A stretch of 64,000 bases of DNA from Eremophila alpestris peregrina (lineage: Eukaryota > Chordata > Aves > Passeriformes > Alaudidae). The translations under genes and the position numbers were made by a program. Positions within the stretch are counted from its first letter, which is position 1, and each line of letters begins with the position of its first letter. The DNA is taken from NCBI GenBank assembly GCA_009792885.1, contig WMCF01000035.1:4464361-4528360 (forward strand), in the 5' to 3' direction. Shown here piece after piece: positions 1-11,538 of the stretch. The notes beneath the pieces were generated by a model. That model was not told the DNA's origin. It searched no databases and saw only the letters and a program-made list of their open reading frames with translations.

Positions 1-3000
1 CAAGTTATTAGAGTTTGCTGCAGATAATGGCCATACCTGAACTTCTCAGTTCTGTTCATCACTTGTCTGTAACACTGAGTGGCAGGTGAGGGATGGAGTG
101 GAAGAAAGGAAGGGGAATTTAATGCCTGACCTCTCTCCTGTTGAAGTCAGTGACAGAACTCCAGTCAGCTCAGTCCAGTTTCAGTGCCAAGATACAAGCT
201 CATTTACATGATTAGGGAAACAGAGACCCTGAAGATGGATATGCTGGAATCTCCACCTGTGATGAAGAGGAGGCAAAGTGACCACAGCTAAGCTATTCCC
301 CTGTCAGATAAGCACAGAGCAGGCAGAGGAGTGTTTGTAGACAATTTGAAAGGATCAGATACTTTAATTTCTTTCTCTTTGGGGTGAATGATGCTTGCGT
401 GTAGTCACCAGGCAGACTCTAAAGCTGAACATTATTTAGGAGAAAAACCTCTAAAGGACTGTAAAAGCAGCAGTACTTAGGCCTGGTTTTCTGCTAGGTA
501 GCATCTTGATACCTTCTAAGTTTGCCTCGAAAGAGAGCATCTGACAAAAGTAATGTTTTTGTTACACTCCTGGAGTAAAACGCTCATTTGTGTGGCATTG
601 CACCTTGAGAGGAAAAACACTTGGATAATAGCAGGATGTCAAAATATGCACCTTTAGATTTGTACTTCTGGAATTATTACTGTTTACTTTTTACTCTTCT
701 CGCTGCAGATCAGAGCAGTTTTAGTGAAATAAAATATTTTGCATGCCTTGGAAATTCCTTACAGAATGAATTTCCAAAGTATTTTCCTTTACTTTGTTTC
801 CGTTGGAGTAAGAAAAGGAAAAAAATTGGGATAATTCTTGAGAGAATGTGGCTTTTACTTAGGTTAGCTTACAGGTTTTTCTGGGTCCCTTTTTATCTTC
901 CTCAGAGCACCTGTTGTGCTGACTTACTTCTCTAAAATTACTTTTCCCAAAGAATCGTTAAAATTCCTTTAAAAACTTCTCAGCAAATGTTTGATTTCTT
1001 TATTTTCTGCAAAACAGTTTTGTCACTATGGTTTGGGGCCAGAACAGATTGTCTTGTCATGTAACTGCCTCTTCTTTGTTTGCTGATTGATCATCTGGAT
1101 CCAATAGCATTCCTCCCATTTGGTTTTCCTGATAGGCTGCTATTAAGTAAGCCCAGGAGCCTGGTTCCTGTCCATGGGATCCAACACTGTGCAGAGATTG
1201 CCCAGCTGGCATCAAGCAAGGCAGTTCAGAGCCCTGGGCAGCACAATGTGCTGGTGCTGTGTCAGTTCCCTGCTTCCCAGGGCTGGATCAGGATGTCCAT
1301 GTAGAGCTGTGCTGATTGCCCAGCCTCCCTGGAGATGCTCAGGATCACAGCACTGTGCTGTGCACCTCTGCTCCCATCCAGTGCCAGAGAGGGTCCAGGT
1401 GTCTGCTGTGCTTACACTGTGCCTTTGTCCCACTGCTGGCCCACCTTTGCTGTGTCATTGTACATGAAATAATCCATGAGTGCTGTATAGCAGCTCCTAA
1501 TTTAGCCAGAGCAATTTCCTGCAGAGCAGAACTGAGGCACACACACAGAGTTACAGAGCAAATCCTCTGCAGCACCGGGTTCCACAATGGCATTTCAGCA
1601 GCAGACTGATCAATGAAGTACTGCTTTTGCAGCATTGATTAGTATTTTTAGATCATTGCATTCACTGAAAATACTATTTTATGGATATTCTTTGTTGTCT
1701 GTGGTAATGCAGTTGTATTTTAGGTGAACGTGTTACTCTACAACCATTCCAGTATGCTTTTTTTTCTGATATTCTGTGTTTCTGTTTTCCACCCTCTTCC
1801 TTCTCAAGCTGTTCTGTATAGTTAGTGGTTAGCAGAGTTTGAAACAGTACCACTTGCCAGCATTTACAAAAACCCCATTTTTGCTTCAGAGGTCGATGAC
1901 ATCAGTGGAAAGCTAACCTACTATCTTCCTTTTCACAAACTTTTCTTTCCTGGCTTTTTGTGATCACATTTTTATTCAGCAGTAAACATAACACAGTGGG
2001 AAGTTCTTCATCTCTCATTTCTCCTCCCGTAGCACTTAATTGTATAACAGTTTGAAAGTACTGCAGCATTCTATTCTAATATGCTCACTTACTGAACAAC
2101 TTCAGTTAAGAAATTGTTCCCTCCTTCCATGTTCTGTAAAATTCCTCTTAAGCAGAAGTGGATTTTAAAAATAAAACCTGCCATGCTCCAAAGTTTATTT
2201 GAATTAATCATGGACAGAATTGTAACCTGATGGCAGAGCATAATTGGCTTCAAAAAGGGTATGAGGAGAAATATTAATAAAGTATATGAAAATGCTATAA
2301 ATATTCATAAGCTTTCAAGAATGTGCAGAGTGATTAAAAATTAATTCACTGAATGGCATTAGGAAGAATAATGGCAGCATACCACTGGGGACCATGTGAG
2401 AGTCACTTTGACTTCTCTGACAATTTGGGAAGTTTTATGAGAAGCACAAGTGGAAGGGAGTCAGACAGGAGGTGAGGTATTCGGCTGACATTTGGAGATG
2501 GAATTTTCATGGGGAATTAGACATGGCTGTTTGGTTTGGCAGTAGGTGTCTAACACTTCCTAAAATTTTCTTTAAAATGGAGTTTACAGAGAAATTGCCC
2601 AAAGCTAGCATTTTTCATAAATTGTATGCAGTTTTGCTTCCAGATGCATCCCACTGAGCAGCCCCAGTGTTGGCTGGTTTCCTTCCTTTCGAACATCCAG
2701 ATTTTGTCAGTTGTCAGTTGAGCAGATTCAGAGTGATTTGTAGCTTCTTTGTGTCTCAAAGAGCTTTTCACTATGAAAAGAAAAACATTTTTGCCTCTTT
2801 TCTCCTGGCTTGCTCTCCAGAAATGGACTAATTCATCTAAATATTTCTCACCCATTATTCAGGGTCTTTTTGTTTGAGCTCAGCAGTAAAATAGGTTTAA
2901 AAATTCACTATTTCTTTAGTTCAGAAAATGATTTCTTCTGTTCTGTGTCAAAGTTCATTTTAGGCATCCAGAGGAAATTCTCTCCTCTTCTTTTGTTAAC

Positions 3001-3477
3001 TCTAAGAAGAAAATTAAGTCCTGAATCACTGAAATGGCCTAACAGACAAGCTGAAATCAAAGGTGTAACTCTGTAAATTTAATTTAGAGTTAATGCTGAA
3101 TACAAGGGCAAATTAAGAAGGTTAGACTGCTGCAGCAGCACTGTGCAGCAGAGGAACAAGTCTTTGGGCTGGGCCACCAGGGGAAGGACTTCCTCTTTCT
3201 GCTGTCTAGAGAAGATGGATCTACCCAGGGAGGAAGCTTTTGTCAATGGATAAAAGAGGGGTATCTGTTTCCTCCACTGTCTTGGTTGCTAACCTTTCCA
3301 GTGAGCAGTAGCTGGGAACAAGGATGGCCCTACTTGCATCTGTACAGCCCCTCTGGCTTGAGGTGTCTTGAATTTTGTTGGGTTCTGGAAATACTAGGAG
3401 GAGATTTGTTGTGTAAATGCCACACTAAGCTCCTGAAACCTACCACTCTATATAAAAGCTCATTTTGTCTTTTTCAG
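1..3477 (+). other. RET: RET intron (human intron 16), 3' portion
   Basis: No RET exon is recognisable here; the activation-loop exon carrying the IPVKWMAIESL motif is absent, so this is the 3' part of the intron before exon 17. The DNA is AT-rich, apart from a GC-richer block at about 1130-1440 that looks unlike its surroundings and may be an old unidentified repeat. The intron ends in a pyrimidine tract and AG at 3476-3477. Confidence 0.8.
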
Positions 3478-3615
3478 ATGGTCATTTGGAGTTCTGCTAT
3501 GGGAGATTGTTACTTTAGGAGGCAATCCTTACCCAGGTATTGCTCCTGAAAGACTCTTTAACCTCCTAAAAACAGGCTATAGAATGGAGAGACCAGAAAA
3601 CTGCAGTGAAGAAAT
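3478..3615 (+). CDS. RET: RET exon 17 (kinase C-lobe)
   Basis: This 138-base exon is preceded by TTTTTCAG and followed by the perfect donor GTAAGT at 3616. The first base completes a valine codon from the previous exon, then the frame reads WSFGVLLWEIVTLGG, NPYPG and MERPENCSEE. This is the kinase subdomain IX-X region of RET, lining the substrate side of the C-lobe. The exon ends after two bases of a Met codon, which the next exon completes. Confidence 0.97.
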
Positions 3616-6600
3616 GTAAGTAACTCTTGATCTGATTTAGATTCAGAAAACATTATTAAATATACTTGAAAGAAAGGTTTAAATAAATACCTCATAAATA
3701 CTATTCTGTATTTCTTAGAGATATAGTCAAAATAAGTTCTGCTTTAGAGAATGTCATGAAATTAGTGAACAGTAAAGTGAGGGGGAAAAATTGCCCACAG
3801 AATGCCTAGAGCTGTATCCAAACCATTTGTAGGGTATTGAACAACATGCTTGCCAAACAATTAAAAGAGTTTGTACATTCAAAACTTTTGAGGGTGGGGA
3901 AAGAAGGAAACTTCCATAAAACACAGTGGTAGCTGAAATATTCAAGAAAATGTCATAGTACTTTCTGCAAATGGAACAGATATTCCATGCACAGTCATTG
4001 TCTATTAATTATCACAGCATTCCAGAGGAAAAATGATACCTTGGCCCAGAAATCCACACCCTTGAAGATAAAAATTTTCAGTGACTTGATAAGCCCATGG
4101 CTTTGGAGACAGTTCATAATTTGCTGGCTGATTTATTAAAACACAGTCAGTGTGAAATATCTCTTGTCTGTGATCTTCATGGCATTTGGATATGAGGCAT
4201 GATTATATGTTCAGCCTGCAAATTCAGTCGTGGTTGCGGTTTTTCGTAAGTTCCCAAGCTTTAATCATTGCGACCTCCCTTGACTGATTTTCAGTTGGAA
4301 GGATGCTTTGACCACATCTGGGCTGAGAAAAAAAGGTTTAAATAAATAATAGTATAAATAATAATTTTTTTTAATGTACAGAGGAAAACAAGTATTTCCA
4401 AATTTAGGGCAGTGAAGAAGTTTACAAGAATGACTGGCAAATACCATCTAAGAAATGTGTAATACTAATTTTTTTATTTGTTTCATCTCAGTGTGGAATA
4501 CTCATTCTGACAAACATGTCATTGATAATTCTTAGTTTAGGCAAGCTGACCACATCTGAGTTTCTGGGATTTTTTGGAATTCAAGCTAGATCATGGTTTT
4601 CTGACTTTTTTCAGATTTTCTTCTGCTTAACTCAAAAATTTTTCTGACAGCTTGTGAAAGCCCACTTTAAGGACCATTTTTCTCAAATTGCATTCTCTCC
4701 TATACCCAGTCAAGTACAAGAGGGATCATGGATGAAGGCATAAAATGCAGTGCTTTTCAGAAGCTTCCTGTAGTTCTCCTAGCCATTCCACCATTAGAGC
4801 ACTTATGTGGACAGATCATTCAGTCTTGAGAACAGCTGAGCTAGAAAAATTACATAAATGGCACAGGTTTGAGAGTTACACTTCCAGAACTTGCCAATGT
4901 CTGTCTGGTAGTCACTCAAGTATAAAACTTTAATTCTGTTCCCTTTCCTTTCCACACTCTGTGCTATAGAAGGCAGTTAAAGGGAGAATAAATACAGGTT
5001 TAATCACAAGAACAACAATAGAAGTAATCAAAAGAACATTAGCTTCTGCAAATAGTCTTAGGCTGGGCTTTGCTTTGAAGAAAATTTTCCAGAAACTTAA
5101 GAATTTGAACAAATGGAAAATAAAATTCTGCTTTTTGATATAACAGCAGAGTTTTTCAGGTTGACAAACAAATTTCCTCAGTGTCATATATATAGAAAGT
5201 GAGTTAGAAATCTGGCATACTGCCCTACACTTGAGGTGGTCCCTTGAGAAGGTGAAACCTGAGACTGCAGTCCTTCAAGGACAGCCAAGTGCATCATCAT
5301 TTAAACTCATGGAGACTGTTGAAAAGAAAAGCCCATTGTTGTGAGTGTCAGTTGTTAATTCCGGGGAACATTGAACAGAACTCTCAGCAGAGATTGATGT
5401 ACTTACTTGTGGAAGGCCTTTGTGGCACAGTTAAGTTCAGTACTGTAAATCACTAGGGCAGAATCATGACCCATTTCTAACAGTCTGGGGTTTTTTCACC
5501 CTGTCCCAGGTACAACCTCATGTTGCGCTGTTGGAAGCAAGAGCCTGATAAAAGACCAACATTTACTGAGATCAGCAAGGAACTAGAGAAAATGATGGTG
5601 AAGAGTAGGGTAAGTGTGGAAAGCATGGATTTTGAAGGTTTTTGTGGTCTTCTGAGTTTGAATGTACAGAAATACTCTACTGTTTAATTTTATTTTAAAG
5701 CAAAGTAACTTACTTTTCATCAAATCTTCAAACATTTACATTTCTAGTTCCTTCCACATGCATGCGGCTTTTTGAAAGCAGTACTCCTCTAATAGCTTGG
5801 GTGACTTCAGCCCAAAATGGGGATGGATTATCCTTAGCCTGTCTATTTGCTTTAAATAATAGTAATAATTTTAAAACTATTGCAAAAAGTTACCCCTAAA
5901 TTTCACTCCTGAATAAATAATGTTAGAGAGCCAGAACTAAACAAATGTAGTATTTCATGCATTTTAAAGTAGTTGAAAATGCTTCACATTCATTTTTTGT
6001 TTTGTATCAAAGCAATTCAGCAACATAAATAAAAACCAACAAATTTTTACTGGTGACCTAAATATTTAGTTTTAAAATAGCAACCAAACCTTTATTTGGC
6101 AATATTTACATGGTCATTTTATGCATTGTTAATAGCTCTTTGAAAATGATGATGAGCTCTTAGTACCTTGTCCTTTAGGAATGTATCTCCATATATATAT
6201 TTCAGGCGTACCAGAAGCTGAAGGTCAACCCCAGCAGTTAGGACAGCTTTTCAGTTTGTTGGGTGTTCTGCTGATGCACAGAATGAAGTAGGGGAAGTAT
6301 TCATGTGCCTCCAGCAGGGACAGTGTTCAGGTACATCAGCTGCTTCCAGAGCTGCTGTGGCTGCTGGAAAGCAGAGCCTCCTCAGGTGCCAGAGGTTCTA
6401 GAGAAAGAGAAATGTGGTGGGTCTGTAGTTCCTTGCTGTAAAGAAAGCAGGTGCACGTTTATGCTTTGTACCCAAAAGTGCATTAACACAGCTTTTTGTG
6501 CATTCCTTTCTCAGGACTACTTAGACCTTGCAGCTTCCACGCCCTCCGATTCGTTACTGTACGATGATGGGCTCTCAGAAGAGGAGACACCTCTCGTGGA

Positions 6601-8700
6601 CTGTAATAATGCTCCCCTCCCTCGAACCCTCCCTTCCACATGGATTGAAAACAAACTCTATGGTAGAATTTCACATGCATTTACTAGATTCTAGCAACAC
6701 ACAAAAAACCAGTTGATTTTTCTTCTGCACTGTTCTCAGACTCTGTAACCCCATTACAGTGTTTCTTGTCTGAATGAAGCCAATCAAAATTTGCTTGGAA
6801 GCTTCTTTTGGGTTTTGTTTGTTTGTTTGTTTTTTTCTTTTGGTAAATGTCAAAGTTTGCATCAGGACCATCCTTTAGTCATTTTGCAGCTGTGTCTAAA
6901 ATAAACATTTTAAAAGGATGTGAAAATAAGTAAAATGACTAGATATCATACAGTAAAAGCAAAAAAAAAAGATCAGGGAAGTATTCTCAGGGGAAATATA
7001 AAATGCTAATGAGTATCTAATTCAACTATCCTGTTGGGGGAAGGTACAAAATTTAAACTATGTTAGATTCTGCACCTCTAATTTAAGCAATAGACTTTTT
7101 TTTTAAATACTGTTTTTTGCCATAACTCAGTGATAGGATTTATCTGCAACATTTTTCATTTATTAAGAAGGGTGTCTAAATTTCAGCTGCTATTAGTACA
7201 TTTTGGATCTATAAGCTGAACTGTATTTAATGTATCATAGGATGAAAACAGATTATTATATACAGAAGGTAGAAATACTGTATATAAATATTATATACAG
7301 ACTAAACCGACATGTAAAATCCTTTGAAAACCTAATTAACAGTGGGCATTTTGAAAATATCACCTGTTTTCACGTCCTTTGATTTATTATGAACGTGTTA
7401 GTACTAAACCTTGACTGAATGATGTAGCAAGTGTTTTTAGAAAGAACATATGCTTTCATATTGTGATGGTGAGATGGACAGTAAAAACGGTTCTTGCCAA
7501 AACTCCTATATTTTGTCTTCTGATTAAATATTCTCCATGGTTTTAGATACTTACTAACATCACAGATATTTTTTCATTCTTCAAGCAGTATGACATTTGA
7601 AAAGTTGGATCTTTTAAAGTTGCCATTAATACATGGCTTTGGGTCTATACCTTAGCTATTATTTTCTTCATTAGGTTTTCTCAACTCATGTTGATTTTGG
7701 GGCACTTAGTGGTCAGATTGTTAAAAGAATGCAGTAGCAGAAAAAATTTGCCACAAGGTTGATGGCAGATGCTGAGTGCTTAATAAGCAACAGAATCAGA
7801 TTTCTGTTTTTGAAAATCTCAACCCTGCTATGGTTCTGTGCTTGCACTGCTGAATCAACATGGTGCTCAGCACTCTGCATCCATTTTGGTGATCATGTGT
7901 GCCTAAACACAGAAACAGTTACTGCACTTAATGCCAATAATTACAGGCCTGAATTGCAACTTGAAATGCTGAATCAAGACAGGAGTGCTCAGCACTTTGT
8001 TGGACTTTACTCAGTTGCACTCCTGGGATTTCATGAAACTGAGCAGGGGATCCCTGCTGGGGGTGTGAAAGTGTCCCCAGAACTTCACTGAAGCCAAAGG
8101 AAAAGTGCCCATTTAAGTAAATCTCCATCACTGAGATGGACTTTGGATCCTGTCCCAAATAGGTTTATTAATTCTTGGAGCATTTCCTGTACAGCAAGAA
8201 CTTTCTCTTGCGAAGCAATATATTGCTACATGATTGTTAAAATATAAAAATATGGAAAGTTGGAGGCTTATGAGAAGAAAAGTTCTTAGCTTTTTACTAT
8301 GCACATGTGCATGCATGCACACAATTTTTTATTGAGTAAGCACTTTAATTTATCCAGGGGTTTTTGCCTGCATCTGAATTTCTGCTTCAGGGATTTCAAA
8401 ACATCATTTATATGAATTGATTTGGGACAAAATCCAGTGGACTGGCTTAAAGTATTGAAGGGAGTTTTGCCAAGGGCCTTACTGTCTGCACATGAAGTTA
8501 TGGTTCTTCAGTGCAGAAAAAATTATCTGTTTTCATTTTTAGGCATGTCATACCCGAACTGGCCTGAGGAGAGCCCCGTTCCACTCACAAGATTCGATGG
8601 CACTAACTCTGTGTTTTCAAGATATGCAAATGATAGTGTATATGCTAACTGGATGGTTTCACACTCAGCGGCAAAATTTATGGACAAGTTTGATAGCTAA
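3478..8700 (+). CDS. RET: RET receptor tyrosine kinase, 3' part (four exons, both C-terminal isoforms)
   Basis: RET is the single-pass receptor tyrosine kinase that signals for GDNF-family ligands with GFR-alpha co-receptors, and it is essential in neural crest, enteric neuron and kidney development. Only the 3' end is present: coding exons 3478-3615, 5510-5609, 6515-6662 and 8543-8700, joined in a continuous frame by GT-AG introns. They encode the C-lobe of the kinase from the WSFGVLLWEI motif (the conserved DVWSFG segment), the CWKQEPDKRP motif typical of the end of receptor tyrosine kinase domains, and the full regulatory tail. Docking tyrosines seen are EEMY (Y981 in human), DYLDL (Y1015, PLC-gamma), NKLYG (Y1062, SHC/FRS2/DOK) and VYANW (Y1096, GRB2, RET51 only). 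No frameshift or stop interrupts it. Earlier exons lie upstream of the window. Identification is very secure, because the tail matches RET almost residue by residue. Confidence 0.97.
3616..5509 (+). other. RET: RET intron 17
   Basis: A 1.9-kb AT-rich intron bounded by GTAAGT and CTGTCCCAG. No gene, RNA gene or recognisable repeat is seen inside. Confidence 0.85.
5510..5609 (+). CDS. RET: RET exon 18 (end of kinase domain)
   Basis: A 100-base exon between CCCAG and GTAAGT. It begins with the G that completes the split Met codon, then reads YNLMLRCWKQEPDKRP and ends with EKMMVKSR. The tyrosine right after EEM corresponds to human Y981, a SRC docking site. The CW-x(6)-RP pattern is the hallmark of the last helices of receptor tyrosine kinase domains. 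It ends on a complete codon (phase 0). Confidence 0.97.
5610..6514 (+). other. RET: RET intron 18
   Basis: A 0.9-kb intron with donor GTAAGT and acceptor CCTTTCTCAG. The open frame that runs into exon 19 from 6305 is intronic read-through and has no RET counterpart before 6515. Confidence 0.85.
6515..6694 (+). CDS. RET: RET exon 19, with RET9 read-through C-terminus
   Basis: Residues begin DYLDLAASTPSDSL and continue through DDGLSEEETPLVDC to WIENKLYG. The common exon ends at 6662, one base into the glycine codon. If the donor at 6663 (GTAGAA) is not used, translation continues for RISHAFTRF and stops at TAG 6692-6694. That is the 9-residue tail that defines the short isoform RET9, and it matches the human tail residue for residue. 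Y1015- and Y1062-equivalent docking tyrosines are both present, and Y1062 sits right before the splice choice. The residues after it therefore change adaptor preference between isoforms. Confidence 0.96.
   Translation, partial: DYLDLAASTPSDSLLYDDGLSEEETPLVDCNNAPLPRTLPSTWIENKLYGRISHAFTRF
6695..6925 (+). other. RET: RET9 3' UTR
   Basis: About 0.2 kb of untranslated sequence follows the RET9 stop and contains a GTTTGTTTGTTTGTTT tract near 6817-6832. The end is inferred from the poly(A) signal at 6900-6905; the exact cleavage site is not visible from sequence alone. Confidence 0.55.
6900..6905 (+). terminator. RET: Poly(A) signal AATAAA for RET9
   Basis: A canonical AATAAA hexamer lies 205 bases after the RET9 stop, inside intron 19. 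Use of this site and splicing of intron 19 are mutually exclusive, so it is a plausible determinant of the RET9/RET51 ratio. The role is inferred. Confidence 0.55.
8543..8700 (+). CDS. RET: RET exon 20, RET51-specific C-terminus
   Basis: After the acceptor TTTTTAG the first two bases complete the shared glycine, and 51 residues follow, from MSYPNWPEESPVPLTR to AAKFMDKFDS, before TAA at 8698-8700. Fifty-one unique residues is exactly the length that gives RET51 its name. The VYANW motif (human Y1096) is the GRB2-binding site found only in this isoform. Compared with the human tail as I recall it, changes lie in the linker residues, while the tyrosine motif is preserved. Confidence 0.96.
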
Positions 8701-9530
8701 AATTTTCTTTGTCAAAGGTAATGGACTCCTGAGGAAAACAAGGAGGCAAAGAGTGGGAAGCCCACTGGCTTGTTCTTTGTACAATCAACAACTAACTTTT
8801 AAATTGGCAAATCCCTTTATTGGTAGTTTTCCAAGTGTGTTATTTATGCTGAAGACTATAATTGGTCCTCTCTCCTTCCAGAAAACATATCAAGCTGGAT
8901 AAGAGTTGTAGTTCTGGTACTTCTTTCTAAGTTGCCAGTTTGCCTATGGTTCCATTTGGCAACTTCCTAGTACAAATGGCCTTGCACTTCATCCTCGGTG
9001 TTTTTTAGACTTGCCATCCTGTGTTATAGCGTCCTGGGATGGTAAAATGTACTTGAACTGCTACTTTTGTAGTGGCTGTTAGCATACAACCACTTGATCT
9101 AAGCAGGAAGCACAAACAGTATATAGAAGGGAGGAGGGAAACAGGCTCCCAGATTACTGAGCTTGCTATCAAATGACAAGTGTTAGAATGATGTTGGCAC
9201 TAACAAAGCCAATATCTTAGTTTGGAAGCAAACATTTAGTAACTCAATAGAGGACTTGAGATTCAACATTTGAAGTCTTGTAAAATGTATTGTCTTGTCT
9301 TAATGAGAAGAGAATTTGTTTTATTTGTCTTAACTTCTCTTACCTTTAGCACAATGGAGATAAATTTGATACAAGATAAGCTGTATAGACTGATGGCAAT
9401 CAAGAGTGTTCTTCTGACACATTTACTTTCCATCACCAACATCCTAGTCATGTTAAAACATACAGTCTTGTACAATCATAGTTTCTTTTATGAGTTAAAA
9501 ATAGGCTATACAGGATTTTTAGACTGAATT
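8701..9530 (+). other. RET: RET51 3' UTR / 3' flank
   Basis: AT-rich non-coding sequence follows the RET51 stop up to the CR1 insertion. I see no AATAAA or ATTAAA in it, so either a variant hexamer is used or the RET51 3' UTR continues through the CR1. The 3' UTR assignment is inferred from position only. Confidence 0.5.
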
Positions 9531-10020
9531 CATAGAATAGAATAGTGACATCAGAGAACAGTTTGTGTTGGAAGGGAACTTGGAGGTCATCTGGTTCCAA
9601 CTCACTTCCCCCCTGCCCGCTCCTCCATTGTGGGCAGGGACACCTTCCACTCAACCAGGTTGCTCAAATTCCCATCCAAGCTGGACTTGAACACTGCCAC
9701 CCTCACAGTAAAGAATTCCTTCTTAATATCTAACCTAAACCTGTGTTCTTTCAGTTAAAAGCCATTCTCCTTATCCTAACATTACATGCCGCTGTAAAAA
9801 ACTCCCTGTCCAGCTTTCCTGTAGGCTCCCTTTAGGTACTGAAAGGCTGCTTTAAGGTCTCCCCAGAGCCTTCTCTTCTCCAGGCTGAACAGCCTGACTC
9901 TCTCTGCCTGTCTTTACAGGAGAGCTGCTCAGCCCTCTGACAGTCTTTGTTATCCTCGTCTGGGCTTACTCCAACAGGTCCATGAACTTGTTACGCTGGG
10001 GACCCCAGAGCTGATGGGTC

Positions 10021-10454
10021 TCACAAGAATAGAGTAGATGGGGAGAAGCCCCTCTGTGGCCTGCTGCCCACGCTGCTTTTGATGTAGCCTGGGATACAGT
10101 TGGCTGTAAACACATATTGCCTGGTCATATTGGGCATCTCATCAATCAACATCCCAGGGCTGCTCTCAATCCATTCTCCAACCAGCCTGCCTTTGTGCTT
10201 GGGATTGCCCTGACCCAGGTGCAGGACCTTGTCTTGGCCTTGTTGAACTTCATGAGGTTTGTGTGGGCCCACCTCTCAAGCCTTTCAAGGTCCTTGTGGA
10301 TGGCATCCCTTCTCTGCAGTGTGTCAGCTGCACCAGAGAGCTTGGTGTCACTGAAAAACCTGCTGAGGGTGCCCTCGATCCCGCTGTTGATGTCACCTAC
10401 AAAGGTGTCAAACAGTGCCAGTCCCAATACCGACCCCTGAGGAGCAGCAAGCAC
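10021..10454 (-). pseudogene. CR1 reverse transcriptase fragment (ORF2, broken)
   Basis: The minus strand reads PQGSVLG, DTKLSGAADT, RDAIHKDLERLERWAH and NLMKFNKAK, the usual order in CR1 reverse transcriptase. The metal-binding FADD box has become FSDT, so the catalytic aspartate pair is damaged. After NKAK the frame shifts: the continuation (VLHLGQGNPKHKGRL, WIESSPGMLIDE, GYIKSSVGSR) is in another frame from about 10272 down to 10021. Further RT-like sequence (LDLCRAFNS) lies at about 10580-10700. Confidence 0.85.
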
Positions 10455-11181
10455 TCATCACTGGTCTCCACCTGGACATCGAACTGTTGACAGTGACGCT
10501 GAGTGTGACCATCCAGCCAATTCCTTATCCACCACATGGCCTATCCATCACATCCATGCCTCTCCAGTCTCAAGACAAGGATGTCATGTAAGATACTGTT
10601 GAATGCTCTGCACAAGTCCAGGTAGATGGCGTCAATCACTCTTCTCTTATCCACCAGCACTATAATTCTGTCATAGGAGGATATTTGTAGGGTTTGCCCT
10701 TAATGATGCCATGTGGGCTGTCACCAATCACCCTATTTTCCATATTTTGTCATCTGGTTCCATGAACGTGTGGGCCCTCAGGTTCCTTAGCTGGTTTGGA
10801 ACCTGATCTTCCCCTATGGTGGGTGGTTCTTTATTTTCACAGTCCCTGCCTTTGCCACCTTAGCAAAGGGGCTTGGGAAAACTTGGGCCTCAGTGGCTGA
10901 AGAACTTCCTGGTGAAGACTGAGGCAAAAATGTCGTTGAGTACCTCAGCCTTCTCCATGTCCCAGGTAGCCAAGTGTCCCATTTCTTTCCGGAGAGGGTT
11001 CACATTTTCACCGATGTACCTGTAGAAGTTGTCCTTGATGTCACTGGCCAGAGAAAATTCTATCAGGGATTTAGCTTTCCTAACCTGATCCCTGGCTGTT
11101 TGGGCAATTTCTCTGTATTCCTCTCAGGCTGTCTGTCCTTGCTTTCACTCTTTTTCTGTGGGGGAAGCATAAGCTTCCTTT

Positions 11182-11538
11182 TTATGTTTGAGTTTGTCCA
11201 GGAGCTCCTTGTTCATCCATGTCTCCTGATGTTTTTGCCAGACTTCCTCTTTGTTGCATCGCTCCTAATCTTGCAAGAGGTGATCCTTGAATATTAACCA
11301 GCTTTCTTGGGTCACTCTTCCTTTCAGGGCTTTGCATCCCATCGTGCTCTACCCAGAAGATCCCTGAAGAGGCCAAGGTGTGCCCTCCTGATGTCCAGGT
11401 TAGTGAGCTTGCTGTGCACCTCTTTACTGGCCTGAGGATCTTGAAGTCCACCATTTCATGGTCACTGCAGCCACAGCTGCCCTTGAGATTCACATTCCCC
11501 ACCAGCCTCTTCTTGTTGGAAAGAGCAAGGTCCAGCAT
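11182..11538 (-). pseudogene. CR1 apurinic-type endonuclease C-terminal fragment (ORF2, broken)
   Basis: The minus-strand frame starts LDLALSNKKRLVGNVNLKGS and continues CGCSDHEMVDFKI. The SDH triad motif near the end of the non-LTR endonuclease domain is intact in this copy, although the surrounding ORF is not. It sits upstream, in element orientation, of the RT fragment, as expected for ORF2. Confidence 0.8.

Larger units (their letters stand above)
6663..8542 (+). other. RET: RET intron 19 (alternatively retained 5' end)
   Basis: A 1.9-kb intron with a donor of moderate match (GTAGAA rather than GTAAGT) and acceptor TTCATTTTTAG. Its first 32 bases are RET9 coding sequence and stop. The remainder is AT-rich. 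An imperfect 30-base direct duplication occurs at about 7849-7878 and 7968-7999. Nothing else coding is seen. Confidence 0.8.

Noticed and set aside
1..3477. RET exon 16 (activation loop)
   Set aside because: Searched for the IPVKWMAIESL coding pattern on the + strand and did not find it, so it must lie upstream of the window.
6305..6514. Open frame upstream of RET exon 19 in the same frame
   Set aside because: It is intron sequence ahead of a good acceptor (CCTTTCTCAG) and has no counterpart in RET.
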